64,000 bases of DNA, taken from NCBI GenBank assembly GCA_002077065.1, contig NAJO01000014.1, forward strand, positions 806,001 to 870,000. The letters run 5' to 3'. Source of the DNA: Cryoendolithus antarcticus. Taxonomy: Eukaryota > Ascomycota > Dothideomycetes > Cladosporiales > Cladosporiaceae. Below are positions 1 through 10,518 of the stretch, one piece after another. The notes beneath the pieces were generated by a model that worked only from the letters and a program-made list of their open reading frames with translations, searched no databases and had not been told where the DNA came from. Within the stretch, counting starts at the first letter, position 1. Every line of letters begins with the position of its first letter. The position numbers and the translations under genes were made by a program.

Positions 1-1716
1 AAAGTTCAGGACTACAACTTGCCTCCAGTGATACAGCAGCTTGAACGGAAGCAGATGAGATGCCGCATCGGCGATGTCGTATTCGAAACGCGCGACGCTT
101 CCTTCGCTTCAGAGACTTGTGAGGAGCTCTGGACGCCGAAATCGCCACATCTGGATTACAGTCTTGAGGGCGTGGAGATAATACTGAACTCTAGCGGGAG
201 TCATCATGAATTGCGTAAGCTCGATACTCGCATCAACCTGATCAGAGAGGCGACTGGGACGACTGGAGGCGTCTATATGTACTCGAATCAGCGTGGATGC
301 GATGGTGACCGACTCTACTACGACGGATGTGCACTTATCGCGATCAACGGACAGGTGCTGGCTCAGGGTTCGCAGTTCTCTCTTCGCGATGTCGAAGTCC
401 ACACAGCGACTGTGGATCTGGAAAGCATCTGGGCATCGAGGACTTCGCGGAGCAGAGGTATGCAAGGGAACGATCCTACTCTACGTGAGTTTGAGAGGGT
501 ACGAGTTGAATTCAATCTCTGTCACGATTCGCGTTTGTCGGGTCCGAAGTCCAGCCTGACCCTACCTCGCCCTCCGCGCTATCACGTCCCAGAAGAGGAG
601 ATCGCTCTCGGTCCAGCATGCTGGCTATGGGACTACTTACGGCGGAGCAAACAGGGAGGCTACCTTGTGCCTCTGAGTGGCGGCATCGACAGCTGTGCCA
701 CTGCAGCGATTGTCTTCAGCATGTGTCGCTTGGTCATACAAGAAGTCCGGGCGGGCAACGAAGTGGTGATCGGCGACGCAGAGCGTCTATACGGCGATCA
801 TATCAACAGCTCCGTCACCGCTCAACAGTTCTGCAACAAGATCTTCACCACCGTTTTCATGGGCATGAAGGAGCAATCCTCTAAGGAGACCCGCGAACGC
901 GCCGCCGACCTCGCGAAAGCCATAGGCTCCCACCACGTCAACACAAACATCGACCCAATGTTCAATGCCCTCTCTGAAGTCGTCACATCAGTGCTAGACT
1001 TCACTCCCAAATTCAAAACATCCGGCGGCAGCTGGTCCGAGAACCTTGCGCTTCAGAACTTCCAGTCCCGCTCACGCATGGTGCTAGCTTACGGCCTCGC
1101 GCAACTGATTCCCAGCTCCCGCGGTAGCGCCGGAAATCTGCTAGTCCTCGGTTCTGCGAACGTAGACGAGTGCCTACGCGGCTACCTAACGAAGTACGAC
1201 TGCTCATCAGCAGACATCAATCCCATCGGCGGCATTTCCAAAACTGACCTCAAGCGCTTCATAGCCTGGGCTGAGATTCACCTCAATCTTCCGATCCTGC
1301 ATTCCTTCCTCACTGCGATACCCACTGCAGAGCTCGAACCCATCACGGAATCCTACGTCCAGTCCGATGAAGCGGACATGGGCTTCACCTACGACGAGCT
1401 CTCCACACTCGGCCGTCTACGCAAGACCATGAAGTTGGGCATGGTGGGCATGTTCGAGCAGCTCTGCGAAGATTGGAGCGGACACATGGCGGCCCGGAAG
1501 GTCTACGACAAGGTGGCGGATTTCATGAAGTTCTACGCCATCAACAGACACAAGATGACTACGATGACGCCAGGGCTGTATCTGGAGAGCTACACGCCGG
1601 ACGACAATCGATTTGACCTGAGGCCATTCTTGTATCCGGTCATGTTCCCGTTTGAGAGGCGGAAAATCGAGAATATGCTTAGGCAAATGGAGGAGGGCGA
1701 GGTGTCACGCAATTGA
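1..1716 (+). CDS. QNS1: Glutamine-dependent NAD+ synthetase, 5'-truncated by window edge
   Basis: Catalyses the last step of NAD+ synthesis: ATP-dependent amidation of deamido-NAD+ using ammonia released from glutamine. The frame is open from base 1, so the true start lies upstream; about 570 residues remain of a protein usually near 700. The nitrilase-type glutaminase domain is represented by its second half. The nucleophilic cysteine sits in NQRGCDGDRLYYDG (cysteine codon 298-300). The catalytic Glu and Lys of that domain would lie upstream of the window. The synthetase domain follows, with the ATP-pyrophosphatase loop SGGIDS near base 676, then LGSANVDECLRGY and the C-terminal RRKIENM helix. 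No intron is seen in this part. Family assignment is firm; the N-terminal third cannot be judged. Confidence 0.96.
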   Translation, partial: KVQDYNLPPVIQQLERKQMRCRIGDVVFETRDASFASETCEELWTPKSPHLDYSLEGVEIILNSSGSHHELRKLDTRINLIREATGTTGGVYMYSNQRGCDGDRLYYDGCALIAINGQVLAQGSQFSLRDVEVHTATVDLESIWASRTSRSRGMQGNDPTLREFERVRVEFNLCHDSRLSGPKSSLTLPRPPRYHVPEEEIALGPACWLWDYLRRSKQGGYLVPLSGGIDSCATAAIVFSMCRLVIQEVRAGNEVVIGDAERLYGDHINSSVTAQQFCNKIFTTVFMGMKEQSSKETRERAADLAKAIGSHHVNTNIDPMFNALSEVVTSVLDFTPKFKTSGGSWSENLALQNFQSRSRMVLAYGLAQLIPSSRGSAGNLLVLGSANVDECLRGYLTKYDCSSADINPIGGISKTDLKRFIAWAEIHLNLPILHSFLTAIPTAELEPITESYVQSDEADMGFTYDELSTLGRLRKTMKLGMVGMFEQLCEDWSGHMAARKVYDKVADFMKFYAINRHKMTTMTPGLYLESYTPDDNRFDLRPFLYPVMFPFERRKIENMLRQMEEGEVSRN

Positions 1717-2953
1717 CAAAATGAGCAGACCTCTCAAGAACTCTGCACGGTCGACACTGCTAGTATACGTTGCACTGCAACAGCGGATCGCTGCCAGCGC
1801 TGCCCTGGAGAGCGCTCTGCTGATCGATCGCAACTTTTGGAACGTGGCTGGTGTGTCACAGGTCGCGCATGTGTGTGGTGGTACGGACATGCAGGCACAA
1901 GCGTGTTGTCCTGCTACGCATACGATGTGATGTATGCCTTACTTTGGGCGAGCAGAAGATGAAACAGTCACGAATTATCGCTACCGAGTTTGGATCTGCC
2001 AGCCTTTTTGGTTTGGCCAATTGGAAGCATCCCGCGTGTGATCGCCTGCAGCTGCCGAGGATTGCCGAAGTCTAAAAATTGGGTAGTACGATATTGAGGA
2101 TCGTCGAGAGATGCATATCGGGGGGATGAATACGATAGTGTGGGCGTGAACTGGAAAATGCGATATGAGAAGGGCAACGCCATCTCCTGCAGGAACAAGG
2201 AGGGCTGCAGGTACCAGCATGGCCATCTTCGGTGCAATGCCATTCTTGCGCTTCCCCATGGGTTGGTAGTGTAGACCAGACCAATTGGAGCTCACCACAA
2301 CACTGACGGAAGACCACACTAAACGCGAGAAGCAAACAGGAGTGCATACGGCGATCGCTAGCAAGAACAACCCATCGACACCACGTCGCTTCGAAATATC
2401 CGTACCCAAGGGTACAACGGTGCCTGCCGTTTCGATCATGTCTTGGCGTGAGTGACACTGATGTTGCATGCCACGGGTCTTGAACAGTGGCACCAGCTCC
2501 CATGCGACAAGTAGTGTAAAGAACGTCCAAATGCTTCCACCATGCTACAGGTGCAGGCATGCCCATTGTACTAGGGAGCAGCTGTCAGTTATGCAAGTCG
2601 GCCGTTTTGATGCGTTTAGTTTCATTAGCGTGAGGTGTGGCGGAGGACGCCATCTGAGGATCTGTAAAACGGCGTGCGGACAACCTCGCAGGCGCGGATC
2701 GATATTGCGGAAGGACAGTGGTTATGTCTCGGGGAGCAGGTAAATGGAAGTTCATCGAATATTGCTTGTTGTGATGCGGATGTATAGAAGGACAGGCTAA
2801 CATCCCCTCGATCCGAGCGCGGAAAGTGCGAAGGTTGAGCGGGCCGTGCGTCGAGATCGTGGACAGTACAGCACAGCAGCCCACGTACATCGATACAACA
2901 GACACGCAAGTTAGGTCAGATCCGAGCATTTGCACAGGCATGAATCACAAGCG
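1717..2953. other. Intergenic region between QNS1 and the RhoGEF gene
   Basis: About 1.2 kb with only short, mutually overlapping open frames on both strands and no recognisable protein or RNA gene. It probably holds the QNS1 3' UTR and the promoter and leader of the downstream RhoGEF gene. Confidence 0.6.
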
Positions 2954-5900
2954 ATGTCACCTTCAGCGCCATACGACCCATCGTCGCGCGCAACATACTC
3001 GTCGACGCCCTCCACCATAGCCGGAGCCGCGAACGGAGTCACTCCAGACGACGCGGCCTACTACCTCACCGCGCCGCCAGCACATCCGCAGCAAACCACC
3101 CTCGACCCAGCACTACGCGCAGCGCGTGAAGCCTTCTCACCTGCCATGGCCCCGACCAGCGGAGAGACGGTGGCAGCGCCGTACAGGTCCTTCCCCTCCA
3201 CGGGAAAGCTCCGCTCGGCATCTGGACCCGCGAGCAGCAGATCCCTGAACACCGCAAAATCACAGCCAGTACTACTGGCATCACGAGCACCCGGCAGTGT
3301 CAAGGACATTGCCAGCAGATTCAATGAACGCGCAGTATCCGGTTCGCAGGCGCCGGCACTTACCGTGCGCACGAGCGATACGCGCTACCATCGCGATATT
3401 GGCAAGAGCAAGACTTCTGGCAGTCCCACCAAGGCTAGCAATGGGATCACGAAATTACAGAAGCGGCGACCAGGACAGCCGCCTTCGCCACGAAAAAGTG
3501 CCTCGTCTTCGATTGACGGGAACTCCTCGTTCAAGTCGACGAGCACGACCTTGTCGGCCAAGTCACAGCCACATGCTGCCTTCAGCCCGAAGAAGGCCAA
3601 GCCAATGGAGCAGCAGCTCACCAAACCACTGTTCGGCGAGATCACCTCAGATGGTCGCTGGAACGGCAATTTCGACATGGACCTTGGTTCCTACGGGTCA
3701 CTGCCTAACTTCCAACCCGCCAGCCGTAGAGCGAGCGACGGGACCATCTCTCTCGGCCACGGAAGAAGCCAGTCGCAGCAAGACTTGCATCCCGGCTTCA
3801 CTAACACGCTAAGTCACAAGCGTAGCAGAAGCGACATGGACACTTCCTACAGACCTGTGCCAGCACCGAGCATGCCCAATCTACAGAATGGCGTGCATCA
3901 TACGGCACACTCTGGCGCATTCGCGCACACACACTCGACACAGTCGAAATCGGCTTCAGCGTCGCATTCTCCCGTTCGCTATGGGCGACGGGGTTGTTCC
4001 GACTACTCTGCACCTGCTTCACGAGCACAGTCACGTGCCAGATCTGCCGTGGCCAACGGAGTTGAGCGCAACAAGCTTGCTAAGTCACCTACACGAGTGC
4101 AGCACGATATTGCCAGCACCCAGAACAGCAAAGCACCAGTAGCACAGAATCGGAGATACAGCCCGCCAGACCTACCACTCAACAACCAAACGCTCTCCGC
4201 CAAGATTATCACACCACTACCAAAAACTTCACCACCTCTGCGATCTTCGAGACCTCGTCAGCCGGTCAGCGCAGCAACCACAGCCGCGAGTCGAGCCAGA
4301 GCAGCAGGCGTTCGAAGCCCAACAAAGCAACGACCAAGCGAGCAGTGGCTCGGCAAGCCCTATGATGCGCAGCAGGAGCGAAAGAGACGAGACATACCTG
4401 AGCTGCGGAAAGTGGACTTTGCAGCGCGTAGAGAGCGCATACAGAAAGCCATGTCGCGCAACATGGAAGAGCAGCATTCTGGCGACAGCTCGCGCAGTGC
4501 GTCTAGGAGTAGTCATGCGAGGAGTCAGTCTAGACAGCCTTCGAGTGAGCAGAGCGAAATGGATGGGAATGAGGAGATCCCGCATTCACGTGTCCACGAC
4601 AGCGTGCTTGCAGTGGATGAGGGAGTGAATCCGGTTGATCAGCATGCAGCTGAGCAATTCGAGAGAGAGATCGCGATGGTGATGGATGATGGTCAGAGTG
4701 CCGCTCCTGCTGTCGAGGAGCAGAAAGATCTGCACATGGGAAGGTTCAGGACCTTGAGCATCGACACCCATGCGCGACCAGCTGCACACGCAGACTTGGA
4801 GCCTGAGCCTAACACTGCAGGCACGGATCATACTGTCTTCGACATTGATGTGGATGAGAGCCCTGTGCTCGGCCACCTGGCTGAGAGCAGTAAAGTACGT
4901 GCTTCCACCGACGAAAACGTCAGCCTACCCAACGGAGCATCACTCATGGCTCCTCCACTCGAGCGACAGACGACACTCACATCGGCGACATACATGCCAG
5001 GAGTTCGCGCCTCAGGGCCATTGCTGAGCGCTGCCAAATACATGACACCTGTCAAGGTGACACCACCAGCGGAAAATGCGCCGCCTCTAGTAGAGGAGGT
5101 ATCTATTCGGAACAGCATGTACGACAACGTAATGCTGCTACGACAATCGAGTGCGACTTCTTCGCTATCTGCAGAAGCCACCGCCTCGACGCACTTCACT
5201 GGTTCGTCCGCGAGTCTAGCGAACGATTGGAACACCGACAACGATCAAGGCTCGATCCGCATCATGCTGGACGACGAACCTACCCTGCAGCCAACAAAGT
5301 ACGCAGTCACGCCTGACACACCGCCCGATGCTGCCATAGCTACCGGCTCGGCAGTAGTGTTTGCGCCAGATGCATTCGATGGTCCTGCCAGCCTTGGTGA
5401 CGATCTTGCGGACGGGCTTATGATCAGGCCGACGATCTCAACCGAAGCTGCTATACATCTTAGCGATCCCAATAATGTTAAGTTGGCGGCAGTAAGCGAA
5501 GAAGATTTCGCAGCTCAGATTCGCAAAGCCAACGAAGAGTGGGAGCGACAGCAACGAGGCGAAGAGACAGTCCTAGGTGCTGTGGACGACTCGCAACCAC
5601 CGCCTCCACCTCCACCAAAAGACGCTGGATATACGCCCAGGTCGAGCGTCGGCCCTGGCAATGCGTCGCTACATCCGAGTCTGATCTCCGAAGGCCTGAG
5701 GATATCGACATCGGGCGACTTGGATCTGGCTGCGATTCAAGCAGCTGGACACATTGCAGTGCCGAGTGCGCCGCAGTCTCAGGTGTCGTCCCCAATCCGG
5801 GCGCCACCACAACCTGTCTATGCGCCGCCTCCACCGCCACCGATGCCACATACTATACCAGAGGTGCCACAGATGCCGGCGACGTACTCCGAGCGCGGAT

Positions 5901-8500
5901 CCTCAGAGCTGTCACCAAAGCTCAGGCGCAACATCTGGGGCCCAAGTCCAGACTCTTCAAGACCTTCCATCGACAGCCAGAGGCTACCTGTACCGGCCTC
6001 TGCGTCTATGTCATCGTTCGGCGAGTCGACTCGAGTAGGCTCCGGCGACGTGAACGCAGAGGGACTGAGTAAGCTCAACACTACGGTCTCGACCGGTCCA
6101 GAGCAGAAGCGACTTCAGAAGCGAAGACATATCATTATGGAGCTGCTCAACACCGAGAACAGCTACCATCAGGATCTGAAGATCATTGAAGACATCTATA
6201 AGGGCACAGCCGAAGACTTCATCAGTGCTGAAGATAAGAAAATACTCTTCGGCAATTGCGACGAGATCGAGAAGTTCTCGCTGCAGTTCTTTGACAGTCT
6301 GCGAAAAGCTATTGCACCTGCGTATGCAGCGCCGAAGAATTTGCGTCGCGGTGGAAATCGAGGTAGTATGTCGACCACCCAGAGCGATGCAACTGGCAAC
6401 ACTGCATACAGCATGGACTCTGTGGACGATGAGAAGGACAAGTGCACCACCATTGGCCAATGCTTCGTCGACAACCTGACCACGATGGAGACCATCTACG
6501 GCGCCTACCTCAAGAATCATGATGCTGCGAATCAGCGCCTTTCGGCTCTTCAGACGAATCCTGTGGTCAAGTGCTGGCTCGATGAGTGTCACAACAACGC
6601 CAACGACATCACGTCTGCATGGGACTTGGACTCGTTACTGGTCAAGCCGACGCAGCGAGTGGCGAAGTACCCTCTCATGCTCCAGCAGCTACTAGAGTCT
6701 ACTCCATCGGAACATCCTGACCACGATGCCCTCAAAATTGCTGCCTCGAGCTCCATCGCTATGCTTACGCGCATCAACGATGCAAAGAAGCGCGCCGAAC
6801 TTGTCGAGCAGATGATTGGTCGCAAGGGCAAGGACACCGACGTTCGCACAGGGCTTGCAAAAGCCTTCGGCCGCAAGACCGAGAAGATCAAGGAGCGAAA
6901 GGGCGTTAGCGAAGCTTATCAGGATATCGAGTTCGATGCCTTGGCCCACAAATTCGGCGGTCACTACATTCGCCTGCAGATCTGTATGCGAGACGTGCAG
7001 GACTATGTCAACCGTACCGACAAGGCGGTGCAACAGATCGGAGCTTTCGCGGCAGCTCTGGAGTTCTTCGGTGACTCGGAGATCAGTACGATGCAAGAGA
7101 TCACGAGCAAGTGGCGACGATATGCCCTGACCATCCGCGACTTGACTGGCTTGGCACTGAGTGAGCACAAAGCTGTCATTCACAAGCGCGTCATCACACC
7201 GATGATCGCAGTCATCAAGCTGCATCAGAATCCGCAGGAGCTCATTGCTAAGCGCAAGAAGCGGATTGTCGACTACGCACGGGTGCAAGCGATGGAGAAG
7301 AAGGGCGAGAAGCCGACGAAAAAGGAGATCGAGGCTGCTGAGATGTATGAGGCGCTCAATCATCAACTCAAGCTTGAGCTTCCAATGCTGTACGAGCTTA
7401 CTGGCACGCTGGTTCGCAACTGCCAGGTGTGTTTCCTTGACGTCCAGCTCGCCTGGCAAGACACTTGGCAGCGCAAGCTACGACCCTTGATTGAAGACGG
7501 GCCCGTTCCGGATGACTTGAACGCCATCGCACCTGCCTTCCAGGCGGACTACGAGATCATGCGCACAAGGGTGCAAGAACTCGGCATCATCAACGGCGCT
7601 ACTCTGGCTGAGTCTGCGAACTTCCTCTCTCCTACCACTACACTGGTTGGTGACCCTGAGTTCAACGCTCACAACAGGCCATCGATTTCCACTGGCTCAA
7701 AGCGAACGATGTCAATGGGGAGCGAAGGCCCGTCAGTGATGCAGACACCTAGCTCAAGCAAGCGACAAAGCGGCTACAACACGCCCGACACAGCGGCGAT
7801 GGACCTTGCGCTGCTGCCTAATGCAAGTCGCATGCGATCAAATTCGTCCATGTCAAGCAGGCAAATGCCAATGGCGCCTGTCTTGACCTCCAGCAACTCA
7901 GCAAACAGACCCTGGTCACAAAGCACGACCTCAGTCTCCTACTCAGGCACCACACCAACATCCTCCTTCACTGGTACGCGGCCGTCAACTGCAAACCACG
8001 CAATGCAACAACTGCCCTACTTACCTCGCGCAAGCATAGACACACAACAGAGCGCCCGCCCAGCGAGCCAACAAACCTACTTCACCGCCCGTCCTGAGAT
8101 GTCTGCAGATCCTAACAACCACCGCTTCAGCGGTATCTTCACCTCCGCACTACCACCTGAGGACGCCACCGCCGCCGAGCTACCTACGAGCTGCATCGAC
8201 TCACCTACAAGCGACCTAACACCCGTCTCCGCACGCCCTATGTCACCTACTACCTCCGCCATTCGCGCTGCTGCGAACGACGCAACCAAGACGCTCTTCG
8301 TCTGCGCTTCACTCTTTGAGTTCAATATCGACAAGTCCCGCAAGGAGGGCGGGTATCCTTACCTCACCTACGTTCAAGGCGAAGTCTTCGACGTCGTGGC
8401 GCAGAAAGGCGAGCTGTGGTTGGCGAAGAATCAGGACGATGCTGGGAACTCGTTGGGATGGATCTGGGAGCAGCATTTCGTTATTCTGAGTCAGGATTAG
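2954..8500 (+). CDS. DH-BAR-SH3 Rho guanine nucleotide exchange factor (Tuba/Gef1-like)
   Basis: Predicted activator of a Rho-family GTPase (Cdc42 is the usual target of DH-BAR proteins), acting at the cell cortex. Intronless, 1848 residues. The frame is open upstream to a TTG at 2930, but the first ATG is at 2954 with sequence MSPSAPYD. Residues 1-1050 are Ser/Pro-rich and disordered, with proline runs near 885 and 960. A DH domain spans about 1055-1290, beginning RRHIIMELLNTENSYHQDL and containing LDSLLVKPTQRVAKYPL, the conserved DH helix. A BAR-like helical region covers about 1325-1545. After a second low-complexity stretch, an SH3 domain closes the protein (about 1780-1846, with ALFEFN-like CASLFEFN and GWIWEQHF). 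No PH domain is apparent after the DH, consistent with the BAR taking its place. Domain order is clear; the specific GTPase is inferred. Confidence 0.9.
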   Translation: MSPSAPYDPSSRATYSSTPSTIAGAANGVTPDDAAYYLTAPPAHPQQTTLDPALRAAREAFSPAMAPTSGETVAAPYRSFPSTGKLRSASGPASSRSLNTAKSQPVLLASRAPGSVKDIASRFNERAVSGSQAPALTVRTSDTRYHRDIGKSKTSGSPTKASNGITKLQKRRPGQPPSPRKSASSSIDGNSSFKSTSTTLSAKSQPHAAFSPKKAKPMEQQLTKPLFGEITSDGRWNGNFDMDLGSYGSLPNFQPASRRASDGTISLGHGRSQSQQDLHPGFTNTLSHKRSRSDMDTSYRPVPAPSMPNLQNGVHHTAHSGAFAHTHSTQSKSASASHSPVRYGRRGCSDYSAPASRAQSRARSAVANGVERNKLAKSPTRVQHDIASTQNSKAPVAQNRRYSPPDLPLNNQTLSAKIITPLPKTSPPLRSSRPRQPVSAATTAASRARAAGVRSPTKQRPSEQWLGKPYDAQQERKRRDIPELRKVDFAARRERIQKAMSRNMEEQHSGDSSRSASRSSHARSQSRQPSSEQSEMDGNEEIPHSRVHDSVLAVDEGVNPVDQHAAEQFEREIAMVMDDGQSAAPAVEEQKDLHMGRFRTLSIDTHARPAAHADLEPEPNTAGTDHTVFDIDVDESPVLGHLAESSKVRASTDENVSLPNGASLMAPPLERQTTLTSATYMPGVRASGPLLSAAKYMTPVKVTPPAENAPPLVEEVSIRNSMYDNVMLLRQSSATSSLSAEATASTHFTGSSASLANDWNTDNDQGSIRIMLDDEPTLQPTKYAVTPDTPPDAAIATGSAVVFAPDAFDGPASLGDDLADGLMIRPTISTEAAIHLSDPNNVKLAAVSEEDFAAQIRKANEEWERQQRGEETVLGAVDDSQPPPPPPPKDAGYTPRSSVGPGNASLHPSLISEGLRISTSGDLDLAAIQAAGHIAVPSAPQSQVSSPIRAPPQPVYAPPPPPPMPHTIPEVPQMPATYSERGSSELSPKLRRNIWGPSPDSSRPSIDSQRLPVPASASMSSFGESTRVGSGDVNAEGLSKLNTTVSTGPEQKRLQKRRHIIMELLNTENSYHQDLKIIEDIYKGTAEDFISAEDKKILFGNCDEIEKFSLQFFDSLRKAIAPAYAAPKNLRRGGNRGSMSTTQSDATGNTAYSMDSVDDEKDKCTTIGQCFVDNLTTMETIYGAYLKNHDAANQRLSALQTNPVVKCWLDECHNNANDITSAWDLDSLLVKPTQRVAKYPLMLQQLLESTPSEHPDHDALKIAASSSIAMLTRINDAKKRAELVEQMIGRKGKDTDVRTGLAKAFGRKTEKIKERKGVSEAYQDIEFDALAHKFGGHYIRLQICMRDVQDYVNRTDKAVQQIGAFAAALEFFGDSEISTMQEITSKWRRYALTIRDLTGLALSEHKAVIHKRVITPMIAVIKLHQNPQELIAKRKKRIVDYARVQAMEKKGEKPTKKEIEAAEMYEALNHQLKLELPMLYELTGTLVRNCQVCFLDVQLAWQDTWQRKLRPLIEDGPVPDDLNAIAPAFQADYEIMRTRVQELGIINGATLAESANFLSPTTTLVGDPEFNAHNRPSISTGSKRTMSMGSEGPSVMQTPSSSKRQSGYNTPDTAAMDLALLPNASRMRSNSSMSSRQMPMAPVLTSSNSANRPWSQSTTSVSYSGTTPTSSFTGTRPSTANHAMQQLPYLPRASIDTQQSARPASQQTYFTARPEMSADPNNHRFSGIFTSALPPEDATAAELPTSCIDSPTSDLTPVSARPMSPTTSAIRAAANDATKTLFVCASLFEFNIDKSRKEGGYPYLTYVQGEVFDVVAQKGELWLAKNQDDAGNSLGWIWEQHFVILSQD

Positions 8501-9803
8501 AATTCCTGGTGTAAGAGTAAGATGTATGCTGCGTTGGTGAAGCATGGGTGGAAGCTGGTGGCTGAGCGGCAGAGGCAGAGGGCACGAGAAAGACTAGGGA
8601 ATGTGGGAGACGGAGTGGAGAGGGATCCCAAGTCGTAGAGCGGCGGTGGGAGTATACCTATGGAGTATGTTATTGGATATGATGGCTGCGCAGAGCGCGG
8701 GCCGGGGAAGCAGCTTTCGGCCATCAAGGAGGGATCCGTGGAAGAAGCGGAGGTGCAGGCTGAGATTGCAACGGCGGATGGAGCGCAGGGAGGAGATGCA
8801 CAAAGCGTGCAGAAATACACACATATACGGAAACGAGATCGCTTACGGTTCTTGGTGGCGCATGGACTGGAAAGGGTGGCAAAGCTGTTACGCACATGAA
8901 TGGGCATGATGCGACGATTCGGGGAAATACATGCACGTAGACCTAGGAGGCGAGACTAGCTGTGGATCTGTGAATAGTACAAACGTACGGTGTTCTAAAC
9001 AGTCTTGCTTCTCCATCGTCACCGTCTGTGCTTGATGCTGTCGCCGCAGTCCGTGCCTTATCTCGGTGTCCGCTGAAAGTCACCGCCCCATGACTCCTCC
9101 ATCCTTCGCCCCATCCCAAACCCTACGTAAGCCTCCCTTCAACCCTCCCTCCTCCCTCTTCTTTTCGATCAGCTCCCTTTGCCACCAGGCTTAGATCAAG
9201 TGTAGTATCTGTTCTTCCAAGTTTGACCGCTTTGGACTCGACTACGTGTCGAAACTCAACGTTCACTTATTTTTCGAAACTCGCGAGGCGTCACCTTGGG
9301 CTTGTCCTGGGGGGTGCTGAGCATTGTGTCCTTGGCCTTGCACTGCTGCCTTGAGATGCGAACAACTTACTTTTCATCATGGCTTTGCTCGGGAGAGGGG
9401 AGCAGGGACGTGGAGAAGAGAGTTGGATTTGAGTCTGGGGCGGGAAGACGGTGTGATGGACGACTTTGCCCAGCCCTTCATGGGAAGGTCCATCACAAAC
9501 AGGTCAGCAGGAGTGTACCCTTGCTGGGCCATCACCAGTGTCCGGGCGTAGAAGCCCATTCGGACAAGGTGCAAGTCGACGACGGTGAGTAGATATAAGT
9601 CTCATGGTCATAGCATGCTGGATACGCTTGCTTCGACGACGGTGAAGATCGTCTTGAGACCTGCAGAGATTTGGAGCATCGACATGGTGATAGATTGCAG
9701 CTTAAACTATGGTATTGTAGCCAACATTGATACATTCCTACCAAGACAAAACCGAAAGATCCTTGTACATCACTCTCACAGCGTCTCTGATCCATCACCT
9801 GCA
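8501..9803. other. Intergenic region with an orphan pyrimidine-rich tract
   Basis: No supported gene. A CT-rich stretch at about 9112-9190 resembles fungal core-promoter or leader sequence on the + strand, but no convincing coding frame follows it. Short frames on both strands around 9300-9600 were examined and not accepted. Confidence 0.5.
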
Positions 9804-10518
9804 TCATCGTCTCTGCTCATCACTCTCCTCGTCCTCTCCGCTTTCATCCTCACTACTGTCTTCCCCATCTTCAGTCTCACTGGCATGTCGACTGTGACCA
9901 TTGACGAGGCCTTCGGTATCTCGTGAAATGTTGGTAGTATCTTCGCGTGAGGCAGTGCCGGACTGAGCAGCGCGACGGCTTCCATCTACGTGAGGACGCG
10001 GTCGGTTGCCTGGATCGCTTGCGAGCGTCGTTGTACCCGCTCTGAGGCCTTCCACTGGGCCTTGGCGGACATCACTCGATTGTGTAGTATGGCCATTGGC
10101 TGCGACGGGGTCGGCTATCGATCGATACCAAGGCTCGTTGCTGAATGGACCATGGCTTGTCGATGCGGATTGCGGCGTCTCCGCTTGACGTCCAGCAACG
10201 TCGTTTCCCAGGCCCGGACGCGCTGCGATCACTCCTGAATATTGGTCGCGCGCAATGATGCATGTGAAGCGAGGCGTCACATACCTTGATAGCCAGTCGC
10301 TGGAGTGTTGAAAACTTGTAGCGCTGCTGTGCTCACTGTCAGTGTATAGCACCAGCGCTTGACAGAAAAGACAGCAGCTTACCATTTCGGATGAAGATAT
10401 TAAAGGACGTCCGTGTGGTGTCATCAGTGAAGCCCGTGCCAGTCTGACGAAGAATGCAATGGCTGCAGGCATTGGCGTCTCCTGAGTGAGGACATTGGTG
10501 GCGTATGGGTGGAGGCAT
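9804..10518 (-). CDS. Hypothetical protein with acidic C-terminal tail, three exons
   Basis: I do not recognise this protein. A spliced model gives 205 residues: exons 10518-10383, 10335-10285 and 10234-9804. Intron 1 (47 nt) runs from GTAAGC to CTGACAG and intron 2 (50 nt) from GTATGT to TTCAG; both junctions keep frame. The N-terminus (MPPPIRHQCPHSGDANAC) has three clustered Cys and one His that could bind a metal, though no known finger spacing fits. The middle is Ser/Pro/Gly-rich. The last 30 residues are dominated by Glu, Asp and Ser (DSSEDESGEDEESDEQ). The tail suggests a nuclear or chromatin-associated protein, which is only an inference. The frame-restoring introns argue for a real gene; expression evidence would settle it. 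Confidence 0.55.

Noticed and set aside
2930..2953. Upstream extension of the RhoGEF frame
   Set aside because: The frame begins with TTG; the first ATG is at 2954.
9377..9574. Minus-strand frame with plausible amino-acid composition
   Set aside because: Only 65 codons, an opposing + frame of similar quality overlaps it, and no splice partner could be found.
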